Assembly (NCBI GenBank): GCA_028671895.1
Contig: CM053804.1
Span: 1,307,001-1,371,000 of the forward strand
Direction: 5' to 3'
DNA length: 64,000 nt
Source: Oenanthe sinensis
Lineage: Eukaryota; Streptophyta; Magnoliopsida; Apiales; Apiaceae
The notes below the pieces were generated by a model. That model had not been told where the DNA came from. It did no database searches and saw only the letters and a list, made by a program, of their open reading frames with translations. The position numbers were made by a program, and so were the translations under genes. The first letter of the stretch is position 1. Every line of letters begins with the position of its first letter. Shown in pieces: positions 1-11,847 of the stretch.

Positions 1-1002
1 ATTAAACAAATTTTAGCAACCCACTTAACATTCTGTGAATCACAACTCTCCTTTCTCTAGAATAATAACTAATCCTGTAAGATTGTTTGTAATCTCTCCA
101 TCGCTGTGCTTCTAAAAAAAATCCTAGCCCTACATCTTACAATATATAAAATATACTACTAGGAGACTAATAATTTTTAACCTAATAAATATTATATGGG
201 ATTTAAAATGTATTATTATAGGTGGAAGAGAAGTACTTGCTTAATTATGTATGTTTTTTTCTTGGAAGCTTAATGCTTCTGTGCACTGTTTGTAGAATTG
301 ACTACTCATCATTGGCATACTCAACTTTGAGCCACTCAAAGGTACCGTTGCCAGTTAGTAGGTGATTTTCTGTTTGGCAGCCAAAATCTTCTTTATTTCG
401 TTGCTGAGTTATTAAAATAGGAATCCTTTGAAATGCAAATGAATAAAAGAAAACTTGATGGGAGGATGTAGCCAAGTGGATCTCGGCACTAGGGGTATGC
501 AGGTACTAAAATTGAATAAAATGTAAACAGTAACATTTTTTGTTGAAACCAAACTTCCTTGGGAAAAATGAGGATATACAATACGTGGAGATCAGTGGAC
601 TTAGGTGAAGATTTCAGATGCTTGTTTCATATCAGAATCGTTATTGAGATGGCTGGTCAGGTTGGGTATTGAGAATGATATTTCATACATTTAAGTATAT
701 ACCTCTTGTGTCTGGTGTGTTGGAGAAATTCGGTCCCCTGGTGCAAGGGGCCTGAGATATATGGATAAAGCAGTTTAGGCATCTAGCGTTGGGAATTGGG
801 GGCCAGGTCATATAATTCACTGTCAAATGTTATAGATGTCAATGCATGCAAGTACTTGAAGTTCTCATCATGTTTGAAATCAGAGGAAAGTTGATTTGGT
901 GCATAAATCTTCTTTTGGCTATTTTTAATTCACGTGTGGCTTTAACATCTTGTGTCTGAACGCACTTAAGTTTAGTTGAGTTTTGGTTTTGACCGCATGA
1001 TG
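1..1002. other. Left flank, no supported gene
   Basis: AT-rich sequence without a long open frame. It probably contains intron or upstream exons of the gene whose last exons begin at 1037, because that exon starts directly after an AG acceptor and has no start codon of its own. A short coding-like stretch at about 469-502, ending at a possible GT donor, has no convincing acceptor in front, so I do not call it an exon. Confidence 0.5.
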
Positions 1003-2580
1003 TTATTATTCATGTCCTCTTTGTTGGTGTTGGCAGCTTACTGAAGCATTGTGGGACAAGGAGGGTAAACCCGTTGAGCTCGTTGTGGTTAGAGCAAGTG
1101 TTGACAAACTATTGAATCTCGTGGTGGAAGCAGTGAAGAGTAACCCGGGCACATATTGGTAGGATCTCAACATTTTTATTTTTATTTTTTCTTATATTAG
1201 CTTTTACTGTTAAGAATTATGAGCATCGTAGATGTTGCTTTGAGTCACCTTCTTTTACAATATTTGTTCCGGGGTTGGTGAGAGTGGAGAGAGATGGCTC
1301 CACACATAGGAATATGAGTTCTTTCTTTTTCCTTTCTCATAAGTGTCACATATTTAGATGTTGTACACGATACAATTCTGCCACAATAATTCTTAATTTT
1401 TGTATTGATGCGTTAGTTTGGCGCAATCTTTATTTAACATTTCTGTCTATAATTTCTCAGGTGGCCGGTTCCAAGGGCACGTGTGGTGAATAATAGTCCC
1501 CTTCTGTGTGCAACTCTATTTTAAGGTGCATCCTCCTGGGTTTATACGGTCTTCAAATTCGCTGAAGTGTGTAACAAGTTATAATTGGCAGTGAGGTTTT
1601 ATACGGTCTTCAAATTTGTTGTGTTCATGATGCAATTTATTTTGTGACATCAAGTCAAGGTTTGTGAAAGCTCACAAGTATATATGCCTTTTTGTCGACA
1701 ATTGACTGTTTAGGGTTGCAAAATATATAACCCTTTCTTCCTCAATAGACCGTGGAAGATATTTTTATTTGGGACATGAATCCTCGTTTCATGAGAGGAC
1801 ACTATAATGTGACATCCTTTTCAAACAGAGGGAGTATCTTTGTTATATGGTACTTTCACAACATCTTTGTTATAGTATTCTCACCACCAGTGAGGTTCAT
1901 ACCTAACAGCATACTCATGGATATCATGCACATGGAGTGGCATTTGAGAGAAAAAAGTGACGAATAATCCAATTACTGATGAAGGGAGTTGAGCATAATG
2001 CCAACACATTTAGTTATATTACAAAATCTTCAGAAATTTTTATATTGACTTGTTAATTTTTTCAATTTTCCTTTTCCTAAAAAAATAATAAAAGTATTAT
2101 AATTATTTACAATATTGAGAAAATTTTCGATAATATATCACCATTATTACTGGGATCAGGATATGAATCCAATTAGCCGATCAAAGCTAATTTAGTATCA
2201 TTATGAACAAACATATTCCGCTCATAGTTAATTTCAATTGTTTTTTTTGTAATCAATAATTGGATGACTATAATGTGTACTTCTATACCTTTATGCAAAA
2301 GAGCAAGTTAATAACAAACTGCATTGTGAACAGAAAGGACTCTTGTGTTCATTCTATTTTTCATGTGCAAAGGACTCTTTTTTTCATTCCTTTTATTTAA
2401 ACATGTTAACATGCTAGTGCTGTTTGTGTTTGACACCACGCAAACTATTTTTTTTATGCTTTAACCTGTTTTGCATATATTATAGATGATTGGTTTTGTG
2501 GCTTACTATGAATAAAATCACACCCCCAATACATGATATTACAGTATTATATATAATAAATAGAAATGATTTCACACAGT
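1003..2580 (+). repeat. Tandem segmental duplication, copy A
   Basis: This segment matches 3267-4180 over the two exons, the intron between them and the 3' flank. Shared blocks include the start near 1003, the exon at 1037, the intron text around 1260-1440, the 3' flank around 1800-1930 and again around 2480-2580. Copy A carries roughly 0.5-0.6 kb between about 1950 and 2470 that copy B lacks, so either A gained an insertion or B lost it. Confidence 0.75.
1037..1524 (+). pseudogene. Terminal exons of unknown gene, copy A (frame-shifted)
   Basis: Two exon-like blocks at 1037-1158 and 1461-1524. The first follows a TTGGCAG acceptor, has an open frame of 40 codons beginning LTEALWDKEG and ends TG at a GTAGGA donor. 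The second follows a TTTCTCAG acceptor and restores a Trp codon across the junction. Compared with the second copy at 3303-3855, exon 2 here has one extra base soon after the AARVVNN-like region, so translation stops about 20 codons into it. I do not recognise the family. The 5' part of the gene would lie left of the window. This copy may be the decayed one, or the extra base may define a real shorter C-terminus. Confidence 0.45.
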
Positions 2581-3266
2581 GGCGGAATCAGAATTTCAAG
2601 ATAGCGGGGTTTAAAATTTTAATACAAACAAAAATTTCTTTGTTCAAAAAATTTGAAAACTCATCGTGACCTCAAAAATGAGGTTTTTACAAGGGAATCA
2701 CAACTGAATCTATTTTCAAGAATTTGTGAAACTTAACCCTTATTTTATATCATTGTTATCTCATATATAGGAAAAATATTTGATAGGTTTTGCTTTTGAT
2801 TTTTAAATATCTTAAATTTTTTTATACCTTGATTGTAAAATCAGTCGAAAGAACACTCTTATGTTTTATTCTATTTTTTAATTGTTATAATAATATAAAT
2901 AATATACTCTCTCCGACTTAAGAGATGCACTATAAACATTATGGCTTCCCGATACATAACATATTTCAAGTGAATCCATTTAAAATATTTACTGAACCAC
3001 GACCGGACCGGGTATCATATTAGCAAATAAATGATCATGAGTTTAATGTGCAAAAAAAATGAGAAAGGGAAATTCATTTCATTGAAATTTCACGAGAGTA
3101 ATGTAATAGTGTACTCTAATCAATCATACTGCGTAAATCAATTTAAATGTAATTTTATTTTAGTTTTAATGTATTTTACTTTTTTGGAAAACTATAATCA
3201 AATGCTTGTAAAAAAAGGAGTAAAATTATGAAATTTGGATAAATGTATAAAATCCAAATGCTTTTT
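1950..3266. other. Gene-free stretch in and after duplication copy A
   Basis: AT-rich DNA with no supported coding region. It includes the part of copy A absent from copy B (about 1950-2470) and the spacer between the two tandem copies (about 2580-3266). Nothing further is recognisable. Confidence 0.5.
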
Positions 3267-4180
3267 TGATGTTATTCATGTCCTCTTTGTTGGTGTTGGC
3301 AGCTTACTGAAGCATTGTGGGACAAGGAGGGTAAACCTGTTGAGCTGGTTGTTGTCAGAGCAAGTGTTGACAAACCATTGAATCTCGTGGTGGAAGCAGT
3401 GAAGAGTAACCCGAGCACATATTGGTAGGAGCTCTACATTTTTTTCCTTCTTATATTAGCTTTACTGTTAAAAATTATGAGCATCGTAGATTGAGTCGTC
3501 TTTTATTGTAATGTTTTTGTTACGCGGTTGGTGAGAGTGGAGAGAGATGGCTCCACACATAGGAAAATGAGTTTTTTCTTTTTCCTTTCTTGCAAGTGCC
3601 ACATATTTAGATGTTGTACACCAAACAATTCTGCCACAATAACCCTTAATTTTTCTGATTCTTGTATTGATGCCTTGGTTTAGTGCAATCTTTATTTTAT
3701 ATTTTGGTCTATGATTTCTCAGGTGGTTGATTCCAAAGGCACGTGTGGTGAATAATAATCCCCTTTGTGTGCAACTCTATATTAAGGTGCATCCTCCTAG
3801 GTTTATACGGTTTGGAAATTTGCTGAAGTGTGTAACAAGTTATAATCGGAAGTAAGGTTTTATACGGTCTTCAAATTTGTTGTGTTCATGATGCAATTTA
3901 TTTTGTGACATTAAGTCAAGGTTTATGAAAGCTCACTAGTATATATGCCTTTTTGTTGATAATTGACTGTTTAGGGTTGCAAAATATATCTGTGACATCC
4001 TTTTCAAATAGAGGGAGCATCTTTGTTATAGTATTCTCACCACCAGTGAGGTTCATACCTAACAGCATGCTCATAGATATCATGCTCATATATTGGTATA
4101 GATGATTGGTTAATAAAATCACTCCCCCAAACATGATATTGCAGTATTATATAAGAGATAGAAATGATCTCACATTCTTA
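3267..4180 (+). repeat. Tandem segmental duplication, copy B
   Basis: Second copy of the segment at 1003-2580, in the same orientation, about 2.26 kb downstream. It begins with the same text just before the acceptor and ends after a shared block around an ATGATATTGCAGTATTATAT sequence. Differences are scattered substitutions, small indels and the missing middle portion, so the event is not very recent. Confidence 0.75.
3303..3855 (+). CDS. Terminal exons of unknown gene, copy B (open frame)
   Basis: Exons at 3303-3424 and 3723-3855 join into one frame: 40 codons beginning LTEALWDKEG, a Trp split across the intron, then 43 codons ending in TAA with the C-terminus CVTSYNRK. The acceptors (GGCAG, TTCTCAG) and the donor TG|GTAGGA are canonical. 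The product end contains a hydrophobic beta-like stretch (VELVVVRASVD) and a Trp-Trp-Leu-Ile-Pro segment at the junction. I do not recognise the family. There is no start codon, so this copy is expressed only if upstream exons splice to it, possibly skipping copy A. The frame surviving across a splice junction argues for past or present coding function. Confidence 0.5.
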
Positions 4181-4862
4181 ACAATTTAAATACTGTGTAA
4201 CAAAACTTGAAACTGTGAAAAGTGATCTCTCATGAAAATCAGACATGCACATGCTCAACTCTAGTCGTGAGGATGTCACAAATTTGTAAAATTTCTCACA
4301 TAACAATGCTCTCTGTCCTAAATACTTATTTAATGGTGAAATCAACAAACGAGAGCATCACTATACCAACCATAATATATTTACCTGGGTTCGTTGTCGC
4401 TTTGACACACTGTACTTCCTCAGAGCGCTGAAAATTTGAACCGGTAATTATTTTCAGATTTGATTTGTGTGGTTTGCATAATATATGACAAGTCAGTTAA
4501 ACACTCAAATCTAAATGCTGTCATTGTTAAGGCATCTGTGGATTGCTTCTTGAAAGTCAGTATACAACACAATCGGGGAATGCCATTAGGGAATAAGTGA
4601 AAGCATCACTCATCAGGGGATACATCAGGGTCAGGTCTTAGAAATCCAATCTTCTTTTAGACTTGCGTGTCTTTACGATGTTAGTGTTTATTTGTTTATC
4701 ATTGCTGCCAAATTAAATTTTGATTTCTCTTTACAGTATCCGAGTAGATAAAGAAGAACTATCTTAAATAAAAAGGTATTGTGCGTCCAACAAGTTCTAC
4801 ATACTTGCGCACACATGAGACTCCAAATAGAAAGACAAAATGCTAAGTTATGAAATGATTTT

Positions 4863-5236
4863 GGCCCTATTTGGCAATTAGCGATTAGCTAGAGCGGATT
4901 TGAATAACTTTTTTGACTAACTGATTTGAATAGCTGTTTTGATTAGTGGATTGAATTAACTGTTTTAAAAAAAATTGTTTGGTAGTAAGCTATTTAAATT
5001 AACTGTTTGTATTTAAACTAGGTACATGACAAACATTTAATGCAAAAAGCTCATAAAAGTAAGTTTTTCAAAATTAATTTTTTCACTTCAATAAGCTATT
5101 TCAATCTGCTAACTACCAAACACACATATTAGAAGATTCATTTGGTCAAAACTTTAACTTATCTCAATCATCTAATTTTTACTCAACTTATCTCAATCCT
5201 CTAATTTCATCTCTAACTTCCAAACAAGGCCTTTAT
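4863..5236. mobile_element. Probable non-autonomous DNA element (MITE)
   Basis: The left end reads GGCCCTATTTGGCAATTAG and the right end is its imperfect complement, CTAACTTCCAAACAAGGCC. These ends resemble plant MITEs that start with GGCC(C/T)TGTTTGG. The interior is AT-rich and non-coding. The target-site duplication is unclear: ATGATTTT occurs exactly at 4855-4862 and again at 5243-5250, some bases beyond the apparent right end. Confidence 0.45.
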
Positions 5237-5628
5237 CTAAACATGATTTTTATCTACAACCCTCGCCTATACGTAAACTATGTCATTCTACAGACTACAA
5301 TTCTTCCACACACTCAAGTCCGCTCCTTAGCTACTGCACAAGTTATGTGTCTACTTAATTCAAGTGTCCTGTGACTAGTTGCCGGAAGTTAAGTATTTTT
5401 TAAATAAGACAGAATATGTGACAGTTATTCATGTAATTTAAAAATAATTTATCAGACTATGTTTTTATGCGCGTTAAAATACACATAAAAAGTTAAAGAT
5501 ACAACTAAAAGGGGACGGAGGGAGTAAAAACTCACTTGTTGAGCTTGAAAAAAACCCTAATTAATGTGGTCAATCTTAACTTACTTTACACAAGATACAA
5601 AAGAGAGTACTGAACATAATGTATTACC

Positions 5629-5786
5629 ATTTAACCACTATTTGATTATGAACAAAATAAAGCTTAGAAATCATGTGATTGCCAATTCCATGTGATTAGA
5701 AACCACAATTGATGATGTTAAATACAAAATTGGACATTCGAGAATTCAAATTTAACCACTATTTGATTATGAACAAAATAAAGCTT
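5629..5786 (+). repeat. 37-bp direct repeat, 121 bp apart
   Basis: The sequence starting ATTTAACCACTATTTGATTA and ending AAGCTT occurs identically at 5629-5665 and 5750-5786, in the 3' flank of the MCTS1 gene. It is too long for a target-site duplication, so a local slippage or repair duplication is more likely. Confidence 0.8.
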
Positions 5787-5960
5787 TGGGATATTAATTT
5801 GTAATTCTAAATGAAAACATCAAATATAAGCTCTTACTGAGCTTCACAACTACTCTCATTCCGATGAAAAAACTGCCCAGAGATGAAGACCATTTTTCAT
5901 TAAGTAACCGCTTCACTTCAATTTTGCACATACTGTGTCGTAGCTAATCCAGGTAGAAGC

Positions 5961-8900
5961 TCAGTCTAGTTTTTCCATCTGTGAGGATCATTAGTACAAG
6001 GAAAACAATTTACTTTTCAGAATTATAAAGACAACTTTATCCACAAAACCTTTTATTGAACACTTTAGATGCTGAAAAAGAAAGAAATCATCTGGTATGC
6101 AAATACATACAAGTATACAAGTAAATCTAATTACTTCAACAAATAAAAAGAATAGTTAAAGCATGGAATCAAACACAAAAAACACTAGCACGTGTTTTAC
6201 CGATACTAGCTTATAACCTGTTTGGTGCACAGAATTTTTTAATAATTTAATATTTATATTTAGTTTAGTTTTTAAATTTATATTTATTTTTATTCTTCTA
6301 CCAATATTTTTAATTTCATATAATATCACATGCAAAAATGTTATAATAATTTTTACCTTAATGATAGTTTACTGGTATTTTGTTTTAAAATACGTACATA
6401 TGTATAAAGATATTATAATATTATTATTAAAACCTGCCCCAAAAAAACATTATTATTAAACTATAGATTATAAATTATATTTTTATTTTCACTTGAATTG
6501 AATCAATAGAATTAGTTTGATTCATTTTATCTTGTAAAATTTCTTTTTATATATGTATATATAAATATTTGGGAGTGTTTTTTAATTTTCAGCAGACGAC
6601 GAAAACAGGTTTACTCAATTATCAATGTAAACCAACAGTTAGCATAATAGCATGTTCAAATACATGGAATGAACGTAAGAGGCCCTTGCATATGAAATAT
6701 AGAATGAAACTACTATATGAAACTACTATGTTTCCTTTCTATGAACGTAGGCAGCAAATGAAACACAAGATTAGGCTTCATAAAATTTTATTCACTAGGG
6801 ATATCATATCCTCTCTTCAGTATTGCAATATATAAAAGACTTTATTAATTCCCTCCCTGCATTTTTTGTTTCATGATATAAATATAAATATGAATATTAA
6901 AATACGAGGGGCTGATTAATTACGTTTTTTTTTGCTTTTATATCGAGGACAAATCCCACATAAATGAACCAATTTTTATATAGTTTTACCACCATAAGAG
7001 CATCTCCAAGAGTTTCCCTGACTCTTTAAGTTCAGATTTGAGGAGAATGTGTAATGCTGCTCCAAGAGACTCTTACTGGTAGTCTCTTCTCCTCATTTTT
7101 GAAAACTTCATCCTCACTCCTAACTAATTTATATAATATTTTCAATAAAGACAATATTTTTCTCTCCACTTCTTTTGTACAATTATGAATTCAATTTGTT
7201 TTTAATAATAAAACGATTTTTCTAGTGTGTGCACTTTTTGATGAGTTGGCAAATATTTATGGGCTTCATTTTCATTAATAATAATAACCCCCTATATGCA
7301 CAAAAATCCTCACTAATTAAAATTAGCTAACTCATCAAAAAATAATTGTTAGTGTGCCCATGGGCACACACTAGAAATACCCATAATAAAAAATTGAATA
7401 AGGAGTGAATATTATGTTCAGAGAAGAGACTAGGAGCCTCTTGGAGATGCTCTAAAAGTAGGGCTGCTGAGTATTTGGTCAACGAACCGAAAAAACCAAA
7501 ACCCAACTTCAGAAATGTTATAAACCGAACCTAACCATCCTCAAACTTCAGTTGGTTCGGTTTTTAAAAACCAAAATTCTAAAAAAAAAACCTATTTAAT
7601 ATCATTATTATTCTAACTTCTACATTAATTTTCATTATTAAATTCATTAAAATAGGTAATAATTAAAATAAAACAAGGCACAAACCATCAATCTAAATGT
7701 TTAAATTTAATTTGAATCCACTAAATTATGAATACATACAAAATATAAATATATATATATATATAATATATAATTCGGCCGATTTGGTTTGAACCAAATT
7801 TTTTTATTAAACCGAATGAATTTTCAAAAAAAAAAAAATGAAACAAAATTCTACGATTCGTTTTTTCGGTTTGGTTCGATTTTGCTTACCCCTATCTAAA
7901 AAAACCATGTTATTTATGCATGAGCCCTCAGCAATTCAGCATAAAGCTTCATTGTCAATTATCTTAGTAGCAAAAAACAGTCAACTAGGTAGACAGAAAC
8001 AAGAGGAACAAAAAGGCAATAAAATGAGCAAGTACCTTCCAAAGACCATCATTAAGATAATGCATGTTATCCACACCAATTCCTTTATTGACTGCCTTGC
8101 TGCAGTAACCCGAAAGAACAAGTAACTATGTATTCATGTAACGGAAAGCAAATATCAAGCATTTCAGCATAACAATATCAGTTTATTTGTGATTTTTTCT
8201 AAAAACAAAGTTTACAGGTTATATAATTGACTGTCAAATTACAGCTATAGAAGTATAAATATCTATCAGTAAAGCAACTACAACATTCAGGGTAACACGT
8301 GAGCATGCGTCTACTCGGATACTTATCTTTTGTTAACAAATAACAAAACAATGCAGCAAGGAAAAACAAAGATATTAAGGTTCATACCAAGAATAATAAT
8401 AATCATATGGTAGCAGTACAAAACATGTGATACTAAATAGACTGATAAAGAGATCCGTTCCACTCTACAGCAAATTGAAATTTATCCAATGCAGGGATGT
8501 ATCTAAATATCTAATGATATAAACAATTTTCAAGTGTAAAAAATTGTTGATTTAAATTATACAACATATACAGATGCGCAGAAACAGTTTATGCAAGGTA
8601 TTCCCAGTTTCCCACAACTCATTGCTATAGGATGTTAACGATCACGAAAGAAGAAAAGTCACATCCGATGATAGCAACTTACATATCTTTTGCTGACATT
8701 TTCGTAAAGCCAATAGCAAGAGCATGTTGCTTTCCTTCAGCCATTATGGCCTGAAAGGGATATACAAAACACTTCAGACCAATTAATACATCCAAATATA
8801 TCTTATTCCTCAGACATCAATTTTATAATTAAAAGTACCAATACAGACTTTATCAGGAGAAACACAACTGAAACTGCTAAATATAGGAAGAATAGATTGG

Positions 8901-11759
8901 GCCAAAATTTAGGTAAAAAGAATCTTTATCGTATTGTGTACCACAGGAGTCTCAGCAGCAACTTCTTCATCTAAATAACCACCAGGAGATGTAAGCCCTG
9001 GACACATTATGTTTGCACCTGCAAGCACAAATCTTATTGCACCCCTGTCAACCTGTAACTTTCTCATTATGTCCGGATCTGCAAAAAATAATCAGTGTTA
9101 ATTTTAGGGCAACTGCAGGGACAAACCCAAAATGATAATGATAATTTTTTTATCAATTCAGTTATCTTTTAACCTAATCAAATATAAATTAACATCTTCA
9201 AACTAAAGTTATTTTTCCTTCATTCCTAACAATATCTACGCAATGTATGCCTGCAAAAGCAATTTAATGATGAGTGAGAATTTTACAGGCAGAGGCAGTA
9301 TTAGGTGTGCTAGGGGTGTAAATGAACCGAGCTGAGCCGAACTTTAGATTTATGTTCAGCTCATTTAAAAAATTTTGAACCCACAGTCGAACTCTTATTG
9401 AGCCAAATATTTTGTTTGAGTTTGGCTCGTTAGTGAAAAATGTTGTTGGCGAACATGTTCATGAACAACGCACGAACACATGTTCGCCAACAACTAAACG
9501 AAAAAATTTCATTAACTACTACTCACGAACAACTCATTAATATCACTCATGAACTTGTGTTCATGAACACCTTAGTTTAGAGACTCATGAACAATGCACG
9601 AACTTATTTCGAACTTGTTCATAGTAAATAGTAGGATTCATGCAACCAACACTAGAATTATAAAGAAGGGGGAAACTAGAAGATGGTAGTCTTGTAGGCC
9701 GTGTGTAACCTGTATTTGGTCAGATTTGTCGCATTATAGATAGATTCTTCTTTCCTTCTTGTTTTAAAATATATGCAGCGAGTTAAAGATAAATCAGTGC
9801 TCTGGTTATATACTTATATCTAAGGACAATGGTACAATAAAGGAGCTGAGATCTGGTACTAAGGTGATCAATAATAGTGGCGTGCTTTATTATGACTCAA
9901 ATTCTCCGCTGAGGGTAAATACATGGCAGCTAAATTTTTGCCTCGTAATGCAGTTGTTATTTGGTTTTCCTTGTGATGGTCAACAACTATAACTTCTATG
10001 ATCTATGATAATGAAAAGAAAGATAGAAATCCAAACCACCAGAAGAAAGCTGATTGAGGACACTATCAAGATGTACAAACTCATCCATGCATGTTATTTA
10101 AAATTTAAAGCTTCCAGCAGTACTTTAGTTAAAGTCAGGTATTGACTAAACTGTAGCCTAGTGGATATCACTATCCTCTCGGTTACAAGGATAAGGGGGT
10201 TGAACGTTTGCATCTCAGTGGGGCATGACTCATGAGTGTGTGATTATTTAAATTTATGCAACCGACTTGAAACCTTAGTCAGGGCATGAGTCATGAGTGT
10301 TTGAGTATTTAAGTTTACACTCAATTGACCATTCTAAAAGACAATTTGGGTCTCAGCTAACCCGGATCACATCGTAACGAGAAAGGACCATGCAAGAACC
10401 AATGTGTCCAACAAAACTTGGTACATAATATTGCCAGGTAAGAGCACTTTACATTGATGAAGAAGTCGCAGAGTCGGCATATAAGGTCCATCACGCACGT
10501 TGAAAAATAGTGGCACATTGTTAACTACAACTAAATTCAAATGATTCTGGCTACACACACAAAAACACAAAAAAGAAAATGAAAAAGATATTAGAAACAA
10601 TTGGAAAAAAGTATTAACATTCAACCAGCAGAAAAAAAAACACAAAATATAATTGTATGTAAACAAAATAAACAAACTATGTGTTGGGTTAAACCCAATA
10701 TGGTAGTATGGGCTTTGGGCGATTCAAGACAAACGTGGGTCACTGGGTTGTGTAATAATTGTATTTAAATTATACATAGCCAAATTATGTTTCATATGTA
10801 TGCTTAGGTATTGTTAGGCTTAAGTAACCGTGATTGCTTGGTTGTATTATTGATAAATCATTTGATTAATAGCACAAGTTATGATGTGGTTTTTCCGTGA
10901 CATATAATTTGTTGCGGTGTTTTGCATTAGTTGGTTGTCTTATTTTTTGCTTCCCAACACAAATTGTGAGTTTCGGATCGGTGACAACCAGTTGGTAGGA
11001 TAGGAGAGCTAGCTCGGTAAACTCCATTGTCCCCATTTCATTTCAAACATGTTTTTGTCAAACTGATAGAAAGTGATTTGAATTCTTCCTTTACCTAAAA
11101 GGCATAAAAAAGTCTTAATTTTCAAAAGTTTTTCCCTAAACTACCCCCTACCCCATAAAAGATTTAACTATAAAATTAATGAAGTGTTGAGCATGAAAGG
11201 AGCTTTCCTCTATTTTTTGTAATTGACTAATTGAGTACATTTTACATAGCTTCATTCATTCTAGTTCTCTTAGGTTTCTCTCTCTAAGTTAATTTTCCAT
11301 CCCCCTTAGATGTACAATTCTCTCTTCTATTTATAGGTCCTATTGCGATTATTCTTTTCTGTTGCAAACTAATGCCACCTAAGGAAGCAGTCGTGTGCTT
11401 TTCGGGTGTTTGTTCCTTTGGCGCCTTGTGGACTCTTCTAGACTGGTTTGGGAGATTAGGCTTAGCTGACTACACCCAATAATAAGTGATTAGTGTTCAT
11501 TGTCCAAAATTAAAATAGATCATTTTGATAATTAGAAGTCAATTTGAAAACATGAAAGTATTACATACCAATACATTAACATCATTTAAAATCTTCAATT
11601 GCCTCTTCCTTATGTAACATGAAAGTTTGTACAGATAAACTGGAACTAAATGGTAATTTATACTTATAACTCATCTATTCATATTTGGGACCATTTCTAT
11701 CTTGCCACTGTAAGATGTCACTGCCCAAAAAGTACTCCTGCCAATTTCATGCAATGAAC

Positions 11760-11796
<37 letters not shown>

Positions 11797-11808
11797 GTTC
11801 CCTTAGTG

Positions 11809-11847
<39 letters not shown>

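Larger units (their letters stand above)
4181..5960. other. Intergenic, with MITE-like and duplicated repeats
   Basis: No coding region is supported. The stretch 4863-5236 has imperfect terminal inverted repeats. A 37-bp exact direct repeat occurs at 5629-5665 and 5750-5786. The region ends at the stop codon of the minus-strand MCTS1 gene. Confidence 0.6.

Noticed and set aside
469..502. SAM-domain-like peptide WEDVAKWISALGVCR before a GT donor
   Set aside because: Only 11 to 15 codons, no clear acceptor upstream and no duplicate in the second copy region.
4855..5250. Exact ATGATTTT pair as a target duplication of the 4863 element
   Set aside because: The right copy lies beyond the inverted-repeat end, and AT-rich 8-mers recur by chance.
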